From: Paraphotobacterium marinum
GTDB taxonomy: Bacteria > Pseudomonadota > Gammaproteobacteria > Enterobacterales > Vibrionaceae
Direction: 5' to 3'
Length of the DNA: 64,000 bases
NCBI RefSeq assembly: GCF_002216855.1
Contig: NZ_CP022355.1
Span: 992,001 to 1,056,000 of the forward strand
The position numbers were made by a program, and so were the translations under genes. This document shows positions 22,357-33,229 of this stretch, piece by piece (within the stretch, counting starts at the first letter, position 1; every line of letters starts with the position of its first letter). The notes under the pieces are model-generated. The model did not search any database. It saw only the letters and a program-made list of their open reading frames with translations, and was not told the DNA's origin.

Positions 22357-22809
22357 ATGCATTGTCCTTTTTGTAAAAATAAAGAGACTAAAGTAGTTGA
22401 CTCTAGATTAGTGGATCATGGTTCACAGGTTAAAAGAAGAAGGCAATGCATGAAGTGTGATGGTAGGTTTACAACATTCGAAAGCGCTGAATTATTTTTA
22501 CCTTTTATTTTAAAAAGAAATGGCAATCGGGAGCAATTCCAAATAGAAAAATTAAAAAAAGGAGTTTTAAGATCATTGGAAAAAAGACCTGTAAGTACTG
22601 ATGTAATCGAAGGAATGCTAGCAGATATCTCCTTTGAATTAAGAGTTAAAGGTGAGAGAGAAATTGATTCGAAATTTTTGGGCATTCTTGTGATGGATGC
22701 TTTAAAAAAAATAGATCATGTTGCATACATACGCTTTGCATCAGTCTACTTATCATTTGAAGATATTGGTGAGTTTATTACAGAAATTAATAAATTAAAA
22801 AGTCACTAG
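22357..22809 (+). CDS. nrdR: Ribonucleotide reductase repressor NrdR
   Basis: Zinc-ribbon/ATP-cone transcriptional repressor of nrd genes. N-terminal CPFC (residues 3-6) and [12 protein letters not shown] form the zinc ribbon; the ATP cone follows ([20 protein letters not shown]). 150 aa, standard length. First gene of the nrdR-rib-nusB-thiL block. Confidence 0.97.
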   Translation: MHCPFCKNKETKVVDSRLVDHGSQVKRRRQCMKCDGRFTTFESAELFLPFILKRNGNREQFQIEKLKKGVLRSLEKRPVSTDVIEGMLADISFELRVKGEREIDSKFLGILVMDALKKIDHVAYIRFASVYLSFEDIGEFITEINKLKSH

Positions 22810-22830
22810 AGATACTTAAGAATCTTACTT

Positions 22831-23886
22831 ATGTTAGATAATGTAATTAACAAATGTATTGAGCTGCTCAATTATAAAAAATTTTTTTCTAACAGAAACA
22901 AAGTTCTAATTCTTTTCACAAAAGAAAAAATAATTTATTTTGATATTGAAATAAATTTACAGACACTTATAGATAAAATTCCGGATAAATTATTAATACC
23001 TGGTTCCTTTGATGTTTTCCTTTCTTTAGAACCGACAAATAAAAAAGATGTTTTTACATTTAGTAGCTTTTTAAGTAACTTCAATGTGAGTAACATTTTT
23101 ATAGGGACATCTGTTGGAGGCAATGACAGAAAGTATAAGAAAGTCTTTTCTGCTGAAATTGATTATTATTATAAATCTTACCTTTTCACAATGAACAATG
23201 ACTCACCTTCAGTTACGCTTAAATTAGGTGTAAGTTTAGATGGAAAAATTGCTCTTGCTAATGGAGAAAGCAAATGGATAACGTCAAAAAAATCGAGAGC
23301 AGATGTTCAATTGTACAGGGCTAGTTGCGATGCATTAATATCATCAAGCACAACTATTATAAAAGACAATGCAAGCTTGAACGTAAGGATAAATGAGTTT
23401 CCTCAAATAGTTAGAATGGAAACTGATGAAAGTACTATAAATGAGCCAATTATTGTTATTTTAGATAGACAAAATAACTTAACACCCAATTTAAATGTTT
23501 TTAAAAAGAACAAAAATATTATTATTTTTAATTTAGTTAAAAATGATAATATTATAGACTCAAATATTATTCAAATTCAGATTCCAAGAGAATATTGTAA
23601 AGAAAATAAAATAGACTTGAGCTATGTACTCAAAACCCTTAAAGATTTCAATATAGATCAAGTTTTAATTGAATGTGGCTCAAAACTTGCTTCTTCATTT
23701 TTGAAACAAAGAAAAGTTAATGAATTAGTACTTTACCAGGCACCGAAGATTATGGGAGGGGATTCTTTTAGTATGTTTGGTCCTATGGGATATACTAATA
23801 TGAATGAAGTTATTAAATTGAGTATTTTAGATATTACTTTAATAGGGGAAGATCTAAAAACTGTCTATGAGGTTAAGTATGAGTAA
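22831..23886 (+). CDS. ribD: RibD: reductase domain intact, deaminase domain eroded
   Basis: RibD normally joins a zinc deaminase to a 5-amino-6-(ribosylamino)uracil-phosphate reductase. The C-terminal reductase half is good: [51 protein letters not shown]. The first 115 residues align in position with the deaminase, but its HAE motif and PCxxxxxxPPC zinc motif are gone; only a trace remains ([13 protein letters not shown], where the family has LEPCSHYGRTPPC). Length (351 aa) and reading frame are conserved, so this is divergence, not a frameshift. It overlaps ribBX by 8 bp. Confidence 0.88.
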   Translation: MLDNVINKCIELLNYKKFFSNRNKVLILFTKEKIIYFDIEINLQTLIDKIPDKLLIPGSFDVFLSLEPTNKKDVFTFSSFLSNFNVSNIFIGTSVGGNDRKYKKVFSAEIDYYYKSYLFTMNNDSPSVTLKLGVSLDGKIALANGESKWITSKKSRADVQLYRASCDALISSSTTIIKDNASLNVRINEFPQIVRMETDESTINEPIIVILDRQNNLTPNLNVFKKNKNIIIFNLVKNDNIIDSNIIQIQIPREYCKENKIDLSYVLKTLKDFNIDQVLIECGSKLASSFLKQRKVNELVLYQAPKIMGGDSFSMFGPMGYTNMNEVIKLSILDITLIGEDLKTVYEVKYE

Positions 23887-24994
23887 AATTTCGCACCATC
23901 TGGATCAGATAAAATTTAGTTCAATTGAAGAAATTTTGGATGACTTCAAACAAGGCAAGATGGTAATAATGGTTGATGATGAAGACCGAGAAAACGAGGG
24001 AGATTTGATTGTTGCATCTGAAAAGATCTCGCCTGATAAGATAAACTTCATGAGTAAATATGGACGTGGTCTAATTTGTTTAACTTTGACTTCTGAAAAA
24101 ACTGATGCACTGAACTTGCCATTGATGGTTTCAAATAATTCTGAGCAATATGGTACAAATTTTACGGTTTCCATTGAAGCTGCTAAAGGTGTAACAACTG
24201 GAATATCGGCACATGATCGCGCGACTACAGTTTTAGCAGCGATTGATAATAATGCTACAGAGATGGATATTGTTATGCCAGGTCATATTTTTCCCCTTCG
24301 AGCACAACCAGGAGGTGTTCTAACACGTGCAGGGCACACAGAAGCTGGCTGTGATTTGGCTAGATTATCTGGATTAACTCCCTCTAGCGTGATTGTTGAA
24401 ATCCTAAATGATGATGGAACTATGGCTAGAAGAGACGATTTAATGAAATTTTCAAAGTTACATAAAATCAAGATAGGTACTATTGCTGATTTAATCGAAT
24501 ATAGAAATATTAAAGAAACTACTATTGAAAAAATTTCTGAAATTGATGTTGATACAATGCATGGTATTTTTTCGCTTCACACTTACAAAGATTTAATTGA
24601 TGGTCGTCTTCACTATGCCCTTAAAAAGGGAGATATAGGTTCCAATACATTGGTTAGAGTTCATTTGCAAGATACAATGGCTGATATTTTTCAAATAAAA
24701 AACTTTTCAGATAGTTTGTGGTCTCTTCAAAGCTCAATGAAAAAAATCTCTGAAGAAGGTGGGGTTTTAGTTTTTATTAGTAATGAACAAAAAGAAGCTA
24801 ATTTTTTAAATAAAGTTAAGAAAAATGAAATTAATAGTCGTACATGTCAACAAGTTTCAAGAAACATTGGAGTTGGTTCCCAAATATTGTCCGACTTAAA
24901 TGTTTCAACTATGAGGTTAATATCTTCCAGTGATCAAAAGTACCACGCTTTGTCAGGTTTTGGTTTAGAAATTACTGAGTATATAACTAAATAA
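23879..24994 (+). CDS. ribB: 3,4-dihydroxy-2-butanone-4-phosphate synthase, RibBX hybrid
   Basis: Residues about 10-200 are a full RibB domain ([18 protein letters not shown], GYxxH-type block [24 protein letters not shown]) making the four-carbon unit of riboflavin from ribulose 5-phosphate. The C-terminal half resembles GTP cyclohydrolase II but lacks its zinc cysteines ([14 protein letters not shown] in place of the CLTGD..GSLRCDCG stretch). That is the known RibBX variant common in Proteobacteria, so GTP cyclohydrolase activity is not expected here. ATG 23879 has GAGG six bases upstream; ATG 23867 is also in frame. Confidence 0.9.
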   Translation: MSKISHHLDQIKFSSIEEILDDFKQGKMVIMVDDEDRENEGDLIVASEKISPDKINFMSKYGRGLICLTLTSEKTDALNLPLMVSNNSEQYGTNFTVSIEAAKGVTTGISAHDRATTVLAAIDNNATEMDIVMPGHIFPLRAQPGGVLTRAGHTEAGCDLARLSGLTPSSVIVEILNDDGTMARRDDLMKFSKLHKIKIGTIADLIEYRNIKETTIEKISEIDVDTMHGIFSLHTYKDLIDGRLHYALKKGDIGSNTLVRVHLQDTMADIFQIKNFSDSLWSLQSSMKKISEEGGVLVFISNEQKEANFLNKVKKNEINSRTCQQVSRNIGVGSQILSDLNVSTMRLISSSDQKYHALSGFGLEITEYITK

Positions 24995-25061
24995 ATAATA
25001 TATTTTTAGTATTAAAATATGATAAGATGCATCCATTTTTATATTGAGGGGATAATAAGGT

Positions 25062-25526
25062 ATGAATATTATTGAAGGTGGTTTTATTAATAAAGAAGCA
25101 AAAGTTGCTATTGTCATAGCAAGATTTAATAGCTTTATCAATGAAAGTCTTTTGATAGGTGCCAAAGAGGTTTTGTTGAGACAAGGCTGTTTAGATGAAA
25201 AGAATATTACAATTGTCAAATGCCCTGGTGCTTATGAAATTCCTTTAATTACAAAAAAAATTGCAAAAACAAAAAAATATGATGCTATTATTGCTCTAGG
25301 TAGTGTTATTAGAGGAGGTACACCTCATTTCGAATATGTGTCCAGTGCTTGTAACTCAGGTTTAATGAATGTTGGATTGGAGCATGAAGTTCCAGTTGCC
25401 TTCGGTGTTTTGACTGTAGATTCAATAGAGCAAGCTATTGAAAGAGCTGGAACAAAAGCTGGAAATAAAGGTGAAGAAGCGGCTTTAAGCGCCCTTGAAA
25501 TGATTAGTGTCCTATCAAAAATTTAA
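25062..25526 (+). CDS. ribH: 6,7-dimethyl-8-ribityllumazine synthase
   Basis: Penultimate riboflavin enzyme, condensing the RibB product with the pyrimidine. 154 aa, full length. Substrate-binding segments are visible: [40 protein letters not shown] (with the catalytic histidine) and [24 protein letters not shown]. It lies 67 bp after ribBX with its own RBS (TTGAGGGGA), and nusB follows after 3 bp. Confidence 0.97.
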   Translation: MNIIEGGFINKEAKVAIVIARFNSFINESLLIGAKEVLLRQGCLDEKNITIVKCPGAYEIPLITKKIAKTKKYDAIIALGSVIRGGTPHFEYVSSACNSGLMNVGLEHEVPVAFGVLTVDSIEQAIERAGTKAGNKGEEAALSALEMISVLSKI

Positions 25527-25529
25527 ATT

Positions 25530-26006
25530 ATGAGTAAAAGAATGAAACCTCAAGCTAGAAGAAATGCAAGACATTTTGCTACACAAGCAATATATTCATG
25601 GCAAATTACCCAAGATAATCCGGAATATATTAAAAATCTTTTTTTATCTAAAGAAAAGTTAGATGAAGAGCAGTATCATGAGTCTGAACCAAGCTTCACC
25701 GATAAAAATACAGACATTGACTATTTTGAAAAAATATTTTCTGGAGTGATTGATAATTACTCTAAGCTTGATAGTAAAATGATGCCATTTCTTTCAAGGC
25801 CAATTCAAGATTTAGATTTTATGGAATTAGCTATTTTAAGACTATCAATGTTTGAGTTATTATTTTGTAAAGATGTACCCTATAAAGTAGTAATTAATGA
25901 GTCAATTGAATTAGCAAAAACATTTGCATCGGATGATAGTCATAAATTTGTAAATGGCGTATTAGATAAAGCTATCATTTATACAAGAAAAGATGAAAGA
26001 GTTTGA
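25530..26006 (+). CDS. nusB: Transcription antitermination factor NusB
   Basis: All-helical RNA-binding protein acting with NusE/S10 at boxA in rRNA antitermination. Begins [20 protein letters not shown] and contains the conserved [18 protein letters not shown] and [16 protein letters not shown]. 158 aa. Overlaps thiL by 14 bp, as in the enteric ribH-nusB-thiL operon. Confidence 0.96.
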   Translation: MSKRMKPQARRNARHFATQAIYSWQITQDNPEYIKNLFLSKEKLDEEQYHESEPSFTDKNTDIDYFEKIFSGVIDNYSKLDSKMMPFLSRPIQDLDFMELAILRLSMFELLFCKDVPYKVVINESIELAKTFASDDSHKFVNGVLDKAIIYTRKDERV

Positions 26007-26945
26007 GTTAATCGAAAAGTACTTTAAAAATCAGAGTTTCTCTAGAAGTGACGTTCTAAAGGGGATTGGTGATGATTGTGCAGTTTTAAATCCTTCTTCT
26101 AAAATAGTTGTTTCAACAGATACTCTTGTAGAAGGAACTCATTTTCTTAAAAATATTACCCCTTATGATTTGGGGTATAAATCCTTAGCTGTTAATCTCA
26201 GTGATATTGCAGCAATGTGCTGTAATCCTAGTTGGGCCTTATTATCGATTACATTACCAAATATTTCTGAAATGTGGATGAGAGATTTTGTGCTGGATAT
26301 AAGGTGCTTTTAGAACAACATAATGTGCAGTTAGTAGGTGGTGATACCACTAAAGGCCCCTTAAGTATTACTTGGACAGTTATGGGTAGTAGTCAAAACA
26401 AAATTGCATTAAGATCATCTGCTAAAGTTGATGAACTAGTATTCGTTACTGGCAATATTGGTGATAGTTTTGTTGGTTTAGAGGTTTTATTAAATCACCC
26501 TACAGAAATGCAAGAAGAAGTTAAAGACTATTTTATTAGAAAGCATTTGCATCCTGTTCCTAGAATTGATTTAGCACAAAAATTAAGAACATTTATTTCT
26601 GCTTGTATTGATGTTTCTGATGGGTTGTATAGTGAACTAAGTCATATTGCTGAAAAATCAAACAAACATATTTGTATTGATATTGAAAAATTACCTACTT
26701 CTAAAAATTATAAAAAATTAGGCTATGGTGAAGAAATAGCTCTGTCTAGTGGTGAAGAATATGAGTTGTGTTTTACGGCACCAAAAGAGAACTTTCAAGA
26801 GATTCAAAAAATTTCTAAAATAACTAATATAAATATATCTTGTATTGGAACTGTCTGTGAAGGAAAAGGAGTAAGTTTTAAAAAAGATGAGAAAGAAATA
26901 AAATCCTTAAATTTAAAAACTTACGAGCACTTTTCTAGTTATTAA
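25993..26945 (+). CDS. thiL: Thiamine-monophosphate kinase (one-base frameshift)
   Basis: Phosphorylates thiamine phosphate to the active diphosphate. The first frame ([36 protein letters not shown]) ends at 26313; the second picks up with [20 protein letters not shown] and continues to 26945 ([29 protein letters not shown]). Adding one T to the four-T run at 26286-26289 gives [13 protein letters not shown] and a complete protein of about 317 aa. It converges on dxs, 9 bp away. pgpA, its usual downstream partner, is absent. Confidence 0.92.
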
Positions 26946-26954
26946 CATAATTTT

Positions 26955-28811
26955 TTATTTTTTTATAATACCTTCAGAATCTAAACCTAACTTTTTATAG
27001 ATTTGTTCCTGAGAACCTTGTTCAATGAAATTATCGGGGAGGCCTAATTGTAGAGTGGGTTTAATATTTTTTGTTGACATCATATATTCAATAACGGCTG
27101 ATCCAGCACCTCCTTTTATTACATTATCTTCAACGGTGATAATGTAGTCATGCTCTTTAATGACTCTATCTAACATAGCAGTATCTAAAGGTTTGACAAA
27201 TAGCATATCAACAAGCGTTGCATTTAATTTTACACAAACATTTTCTAGAGTATTTAGTAAACTACCAAAATTTAAAACTGCTATTTTAGTTCCTTCATGT
27301 AATGTTTGGGAAACACCTACTTCAAACTTAATTTTCTCTTTATACTTTTTATACTCCAGAGCTTTGCCTCTTGGGTATCTAATACAAACAGGGGATTTTA
27401 ATGTTAAACATAAATCTAATAAACCCAAAGTGGAAAATTTATCACTAGGTGTCAATATACATAAATTTGGGATGCATCGTGTAAATGATATATCAAACAT
27501 ACCCTGATGAGTGGGACCATCAGGACCAACAACACCAGCTCTATCAATTGCAAATATAACAGGTAGGTTCATAAGAGCCACATCATGAATAAGTTGGTCA
27601 TATCCACGCTGAAGAAAAGTTGAATAGATAGCAACAACTGGCTTTAATCCCCCAATAGCAAGACCCGCAGATAATGTCACAGCATGTTGCTCTGCAATGG
27701 CTACATCAAAAAATTGTTCAGGGTAATTTTGTGCAAAATCAACTAATCCTGATCCTTCTTTCATTGCGGGTGTTATTGCAACTATCTTATTATTTTTTGA
27801 AGCTTTATCACACAACCATTTCCCAAAAATCTCAGAATATGTTGATAGTATTTTGGACTCTTTTTTTGGTTTTTGTTTGATGTCTGAAGAGTTAAAGTTT
27901 GGGTTTACTGCATGATATCTAATAGGATCAATTTCAGCAGGTTTAAAACCTTTACCTTTTTTAGTTAAAATGTGAAGAAATTGTGGTCCCTTAAGTTTTT
28001 TTATTTTTGAAAAAATATTTACAAGTTCTAAAACGTCATGTCCATCTACTGGCCCAATATAATTAAAACCTAATTCCTCGAACATAGTTCCTGGGATTAC
28101 CATGCCTTTAATATGTTCCTCTGCCTTTTTTGCAAAGTGTTTGAGGGGAGGGATATTGTTTAATAGTCGTTTGCTATCTTCCCTAAAATTTGAGTATAAA
28201 TCTCCAGATAAAAAGCGATTTAAATTTTTATTCAATGCACCAACATTCTCTGATATTGACATCTCATTATCATTTAATATTACAAGATAATTTGGTTTAA
28301 TATCTCCAGCATGATTCATAGCTTCAAAAGCCATACCCGCAGTTATTGCACCATCACCAATTACACTGACGACTTTTCTGCCTTTTCCTTCTTTTTGAGC
28401 CGCTATAGAAATTCCAAGCCCTGCACTGATTGAAGTGGATGAATGACCCACAGATAATACATCGTAATCACTTTCCTCTCTCCAGGGAAATGGATGCAAA
28501 CCATTCAGCTTTTTTATAGTGTTAAGTTTACTTTTTCTGCCAGTTAATATTTTATGGGGATATGCCTGGTGCCCAACATCCCATAGTATTTGATCAAAAG
28601 GTGTTTCATAACAATAATGAAGAGCAACAGTTAACTCAATAGCACCTAAACCAGATGCAAAGTGTCCCCCGCCTTCATTTAACGTTTCTAATAGAAAGGT
28701 TCTAATTTCTTGACATAAATCAGGTAAAGATGAAAGGGGGATACATTTCAAATCATTTGAGTTATTAATCTTATCTAAAAGAGTATATGTGAAATTTGTA
28801 GTATTATTCAT
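26955..28811 (-). CDS. dxs: 1-deoxy-D-xylulose-5-phosphate synthase
   Basis: First enzyme of the MEP pathway, condensing pyruvate with glyceraldehyde 3-phosphate. 618 aa. The thiamine diphosphate motif is [18 protein letters not shown]; other landmarks are [34 protein letters not shown] and [10 protein letters not shown]. Starts 2 bp after ispA on the minus strand, giving xseB-ispA-dxs as in enterics. Confidence 0.98.
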   Translation of the reverse strand: MNNTTNFTYTLLDKINNSNDLKCIPLSSLPDLCQEIRTFLLETLNEGGGHFASGLGAIELTVALHYCYETPFDQILWDVGHQAYPHKILTGRKSKLNTIKKLNGLHPFPWREESDYDVLSVGHSSTSISAGLGISIAAQKEGKGRKVVSVIGDGAITAGMAFEAMNHAGDIKPNYLVILNDNEMSISENVGALNKNLNRFLSGDLYSNFREDSKRLLNNIPPLKHFAKKAEEHIKGMVIPGTMFEELGFNYIGPVDGHDVLELVNIFSKIKKLKGPQFLHILTKKGKGFKPAEIDPIRYHAVNPNFNSSDIKQKPKKESKILSTYSEIFGKWLCDKASKNNKIVAITPAMKEGSGLVDFAQNYPEQFFDVAIAEQHAVTLSAGLAIGGLKPVVAIYSTFLQRGYDQLIHDVALMNLPVIFAIDRAGVVGPDGPTHQGMFDISFTRCIPNLCILTPSDKFSTLGLLDLCLTLKSPVCIRYPRGKALEYKKYKEKIKFEVGVSQTLHEGTKIAVLNFGSLLNTLENVCVKLNATLVDMLFVKPLDTAMLDRVIKEHDYIITVEDNVIKGGAGSAVIEYMMSTKNIKPTLQLGLPDNFIEQGSQEQIYKKLGLDSEGIIKK

Positions 28812-28813
28812 TA

Positions 28814-29698
28814 TTATTTTTTTCGTTTCGAAAGTATTTTGATTAAATGTATTAACTTCTCTTTATTTCCAGGAAGTTGGTTTATTATAAACAAACATTT
28901 TTCTTGAAGTTCATTTGCATATACGATTGCCTCATCAAGCCCTAATAAAGATGGGAATGTGCTCTTATATATCTTTTGATCTGAGCCTTGCGGTTTACCA
29001 AGTTCGTCAGTTGTACTTGTAATATCTAAAATGTCATCTTGGACTTGAAAAAATAAGCCTATTGTTTCGCCAAAATGAGATAAAGAGTTTAAATATTTTT
29101 TACTTTCATCACCAGATACTATAGCTCCCATAAGAATAGAAGATTTAAAAAGTGCTCCAGTTTTAAGTTGGTGTATTTTTTTTAGAGTATTCAGATCAAT
29201 TGTTTTATTTTCGTTTAAAATATCTAATGATTGACCTAAACACATTCCTTTTGTACCTACTGAGTTAGAAAGCAATTCAATTAGTCTAATAATATAATGA
29301 GGCTTAATAGTAAGTTGTGTCAATATTTCAAAGCTTAATGCTTGAAGTGCGTCACCCGCAAGAATAGCGGTGGCTTGATTAAATTTTATGTGATTACTTG
29401 GCTGTCCTCTTCTGATATCATCGTCATCCATAGCTGGCAAATCATCATGTATCAAAGAATAGGTATGCATTAACTCAACAGAAATAGCAATTTTATCAAC
29501 GTTTGAAGAAGTAACTTGAAATAACTCGGCTATTAGATAGACCAATATGCCTCTTACGTGTTTACCTCCATTCAAACAAGAATACTTAATAGATTGAATT
29601 AACTCTTGATCCTGATTAGGCAATTGATTTAAAAAAAAACTCATATTTTCATGAATTTTTTTAGAATATATCTCAAAACTAAATGGTTGATTTTTCAT
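28814..29698 (-). CDS. ispA: Farnesyl diphosphate synthase
   Basis: Short-chain trans-prenyl transferase making FPP from DMAPP/IPP. 294 aa. First aspartate-rich motif in [20 protein letters not shown], second in [12 protein letters not shown] with the following [19 protein letters not shown]. Full length compared with E. coli (299 aa). xseB is 11 bp upstream. Confidence 0.97.
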   Translation of the reverse strand: MKNQPFSFEIYSKKIHENMSFFLNQLPNQDQELIQSIKYSCLNGGKHVRGILVYLIAELFQVTSSNVDKIAISVELMHTYSLIHDDLPAMDDDDIRRGQPSNHIKFNQATAILAGDALQALSFEILTQLTIKPHYIIRLIELLSNSVGTKGMCLGQSLDILNENKTIDLNTLKKIHQLKTGALFKSSILMGAIVSGDESKKYLNSLSHFGETIGLFFQVQDDILDITSTTDELGKPQGSDQKIYKSTFPSLLGLDEAIVYANELQEKCLFIINQLPGNKEKLIHLIKILSKRKK

Positions 29699-29709
29699 AA
29701 ATGATAGCT

Positions 29710-29916
29710 TTACTCAGTTTGTTGATTCTTGATTTTATGAATTTTGAGTTCTGCTTCTTCTAATTTTTTTGATTAGATCTAGCTACAGCAATTCCTTCTT
29801 CATATTTTTTTAGAGATTCTTCTAAAGTAATATCATTTGACTCTAATTCCTTAATAATTGAGTCTAAATAATTTAAAGATTCTTCAAAGCTTAAATTTTC
29901 AATTTTCTTGGACATA
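29710..29916 (-). CDS. xseB: Exodeoxyribonuclease VII small subunit (one-base frameshift)
   Basis: A short minus-strand gene starting at ATG 29916: MSKKIENLSFEESLNYLDSI, then LESNDITLEESLKKYEEGIA, the classic XseB helical pair. As written the frame stops soon after ARSNQKN. Adding one T to the seven-T run at 29764-29770 (an A run on the coding strand) continues it as KKLEEAELKIHKIKNQQTE to the stop at 29710-29712, about 68 aa against about 80 in E. coli. It heads the xseB-ispA-dxs operon. The large subunit is at 12484-13815. Confidence 0.9.
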
Positions 29917-30066
29917 TTATACGCTTTTTTTTTTAATAAACTTTATTTTACAATAGACCGCGTTTGATAATCAAACTTTACTTTGTAAATTAAATAAAGT
30001 AATGATTCTTAGTTTATTTTATTTAGGGTATAATAATAGATAGTAATTTTTTGAGAAAAGCTCCCA

Positions 30067-31517
30067 ATGTATTTTATTATAAAACCTCACCCAGAAGTAT
30101 TTACTAAAAGCGAATCAGTTAGAAAACGATTTACTAAAATTCTTGAATGTAATATTAGAAATATTCTGAAAAGAAGACTAGCAAACGTTGCTGTGTATAA
30201 TAAAAGAACTCATATTGAGGTTTCAATTAAGCAATATGATACTAAAGTCATTGACTACTTATCAAAGATTCCTGGTATAAACTATTTTTTAGAAGTAGTT
30301 AAATTTAATTTTGATAATTTAGACGAAATATCTGAGATTTCTAATAAATTTTATAATGAGATAATTGAAAACAAAAGCTTTTGTGTAAGAGTTAAAAGAA
30401 GAGGTAATCATAATTTTTCGTCTACTGAAGTCGAAAGAAAAATTGGAAGTGACTTATTTCAGTCGGTTAAAAAAACTCGAGTAGATTTAAAGAAACCTGA
30501 AGTGGCTATAAACATTGAAATTGATGGCGATGAATTCAGTATAGTCAAAAGAAGATATAATGCTCTTGGTGGATTTCCATTAGGAACACAAGAAAGCGTC
30601 CTTTCTTTAATTTCTGGGGGGTATGATTCTAGTGCTTCGTCTTATCAACATATTAGAAGAGGTAGTAAAGTTCACTTTTGCTTTTTTAATCTTGGTGGCC
30701 CTGATCATGAAAGAAGCGTTAAAGAAGTCGCTCACTTTATTTGGAATGAATTTGGCTCGTCTGCAAAAGTAAACTTCATAACAGTTGATTTGAATCCAGT
30801 TATTGAAGATATTCTTGAGCATGTAAGTGATGGTTATATGGGAGTTGTTCTGAAAAGGATGTTTATGAAAATTTCGGGCGAAATCGCTAAGAAACTCAAA
30901 ATAGAAGCCTTAGTCACTGGTGAAGCACTTGGTCAGGTTTCTAGCCAGACACTGAGTAATCTAAAACTAATTGATCTTGCCACAGATAGATTAATTTTGA
31001 GACCTTTAATAACAAGTGATAAAGAAGAAATTATCAAACTAACAAAAATATTGGTACTGAAGAACTTTGCAAGTCAATTCCTGAATATTGTAGTATTATA
31101 TCTAAAAAGCCAACTATTAAAGCTGATTTTAATAAGTTAATCTTAGAAGAGTCTAAAGTCAAAGAGAATTCAATATCTCAATGTATTGAAGGTGCCAAAC
31201 TTGAGGACATCAGACAGGTAATTGCAACAAAAAATGATGGGTTTTCACCAGTCAACACAGTTAGTGTTTTAGATGAAAATGAAGATGTTTTATTGGACAT
31301 TAGAAGTAACAGTGAAATTGAATCAACACCACTTGACTTTGATTTTTCAAATATCCTTGAAATTCCTTTTTATAAATTAGTCAGTAAGTTCCCATCTTTA
31401 GATCAAAGTAAAAATTATGTTTTATATTGTGATAGGCAAGTAATGAGTCGCTTACAAGCTATACATTTGATTGAATCCGGTTTTAAAAATGTTGCAGTCT
31501 TTGAAAAAACAAAATAA
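30067..31517 (+). CDS. thiI: tRNA 4-thiouridine / thiazole sulphurtransferase (one-base frameshift)
   Basis: Makes s4U8 in tRNA and passes sulphur to ThiS for thiamine thiazole. Domains: ferredoxin-like and THUMP (1-165), PP-loop pyrophosphatase (LSLISGGYDSSASSYQHIRRG, about residue 180), and a C-terminal rhodanese with catalytic Cys in VLYCDRQVMSRLQAIHLIES. The first frame ends at 31140. Adding one A to the five-A run at 31044-31048 gives LTKNIGTEELCKSIPEYC and joins the rhodanese part, about 484 aa as in E. coli (482). Divergent from xseB, convergent with yajL. Confidence 0.93.
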
Positions 31518-31580
31518 CTATTACTATAGTTAAGTACCTGTATGTTGTACTTAGATTGATGACTTAAGCGTAAAAAACAA

Positions 31581-32197
31581 TTACTTTGGCATAATTCCAT
31601 AGTGCATATTTGGCCATACGATTAGGTTATCAGCTATTTTAGAAGCTTCTATTTTATTAATCTTAAGTTTTATAATTTCAAGAGCAAGCTCCATCACAGT
31701 ACCAGGACCTTGACTTGTTATGAGGTTATGAATTTTATCATATGTAACTCTTTTTTTTCTTAAATTATTTGTAGATATTTTATCCCAAAAACATGGAGAG
31801 CATGTAGATATCGCACTTTTAAAATAATCCATATTACTTTTAATGAAATATGCAGATGAACCGGATAAAGCTAGTAGTTTTTTTTCATAAATATGTTGCT
31901 TTAAAAACTCTTGTGATGCAATATTTGAAGCAGTATATTCAGAAAAAATCCACCTCCTGGTACACACACTAGATCAAAGCCTTCGTTTAACAATTCTAAA
32001 AGATGAGAATCAACTTGAACTTTATTTCCGTATAACCCCGTAAAACTTTCTCGTTTTGTTGGTCCATTATGTAAAAGCTTAACGCTAGATTTAGCTAATC
32101 TAAATATTGAACATAATGTTATCACTTCAAGCTCATCAGCATAGTCAGATACTATAATAGCAATATTTAATCTTTTTTTTAGTTCAGGTTCTATCAT
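31581..32197 (-). CDS. yajL: DJ-1/PfpI family protein YajL, catalytic Cys replaced (one-base frameshift)
   Basis: Homologue of YajL/DJ-1, which act on oxidised or glycated proteins. The start MIEPELKKRLNIAIIVSDYA, GFDLVCVPGGGF and TSQGPGTVMELALEII fit the family. The frame breaks at 31967 and is repaired by one extra base in the six-A run at 31943-31948 (GGGFFSEYTASNIASQEF). The nucleophile elbow, AAICASP-like in active members, reads LLALSGSSAYF here, with Ser where the reactive Cys belongs. The gene sits between thiI and panE as in E. coli and overlaps panE by 14 bp. Confidence 0.82.
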
Positions 32198-33092
32198 GGC
32201 CTATTCTTTCTTGTAATTGTTTAATTTTGTTATGATATGAAATAATTAAAGGTATTTCTAGGTTATGTTTATGTGCTAACTCAATAAAATAACCACTTAT
32301 GTAATCAGCTTCAGTTTTCCTATTATTAATTTTGTCTTGTAACATAGAAGAAGTGTTATTTTGGGTTTTTTGTATGACTTCATAAGTGATTGCCAAAATT
32401 TCTTCTAACTCGATGTTAAATTGTTCTTTTTCTAAAATATTTCGGCATTCAGTTGATAGATCTAAAATCAATTGATTATATTTTTTTTGTGCCAATGCAC
32501 CATTTTTGCAATCATTTACAGTAGTTATATAGTTAATAATCATATTTATACATAGTTTTTTTAACTGAATATTGTATATTTGAGGAGCTGAGTTCAATTT
32601 GATAAAGTTTAGATTTATTAAACGAGATATAACTTTTTGAGAATTATAGCTCTTATTAATGGCTCCAATCCACGAAAAATTATCCCCAGTATGTCGAACT
32701 GTATTTAAATTTAATTTCTGCGCAGCTAAACTGGTGACCATAATAAATTTTGAGTTATAAGGGTAAAGTTTGTTTAATTTTTCTCTAGATATTATACCAT
32801 TATGTACAAAAATCAGGTTGGTTTTATAAGATATATATTTTTGCAAAACATGCATAGATTTTAAAATTGCATGTGCTTTTAGACAAATAAAAATTGTATC
32901 ACTTTTGATTAGTAATGTGGAATTATTAGCTTTGAATGTGTGGGTTGTCTTTTTACCATTTAAATTTATTAAATGGCTTTGGATAATTGGATTATTAGTC
33001 TTATCCCATAAGTGAGGAAAATTTCCTATATTTACGAGTTTGTGAGCAAGTAAGCTACCAATTGCGCCATTACCAATAATTGAAATGTTCAT
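32184..33092 (-). CDS. panE: 2-dehydropantoate 2-reductase
   Basis: NADPH-dependent ketopantoate reduction for pantothenate/CoA. Rossmann motif MNISIIGNGAIGSLLAHKL; the family's lysine/asparagine region is recognisable around QLKKLCINMIINYITTV (the usual KLxxNxxxN), and the C-terminal EADYISGYFIELAHKHN fits. 302 aa, full length but fairly divergent. Located next to yajL as in enterics. Confidence 0.87.
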   Translation of the reverse strand: MNISIIGNGAIGSLLAHKLVNIGNFPHLWDKTNNPIIQSHLINLNGKKTTHTFKANNSTLLIKSDTIFICLKAHAILKSMHVLQKYISYKTNLIFVHNGIISREKLNKLYPYNSKFIMVTSLAAQKLNLNTVRHTGDNFSWIGAINKSYNSQKVISRLINLNFIKLNSAPQIYNIQLKKLCINMIINYITTVNDCKNGALAQKKYNQLILDLSTECRNILEKEQFNIELEEILAITYEVIQKTQNNTSSMLQDKINNRKTEADYISGYFIELAHKHNLEIPLIISYHNKIKQLQERIGHDRT

Positions 33093-33229
33093 AAAAGTTA
33101 AAATATTTAGTTTGAATGTTTGAAAAATTCATGAAAATCCTCTTGATCTTTTTTGCAAAGTTACATATAAAACTCAAAGGATTGTCATAATCATTTCCAT
33201 ATTTTAATGATATTTAACGAAGTACGTCA

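Noticed and set aside
22810-22831. Possible FMN riboswitch before ribD
   Set aside because: Only about 21 bp separate nrdR and ribD, too short for an RFN element, and none is visible upstream of nrdR.
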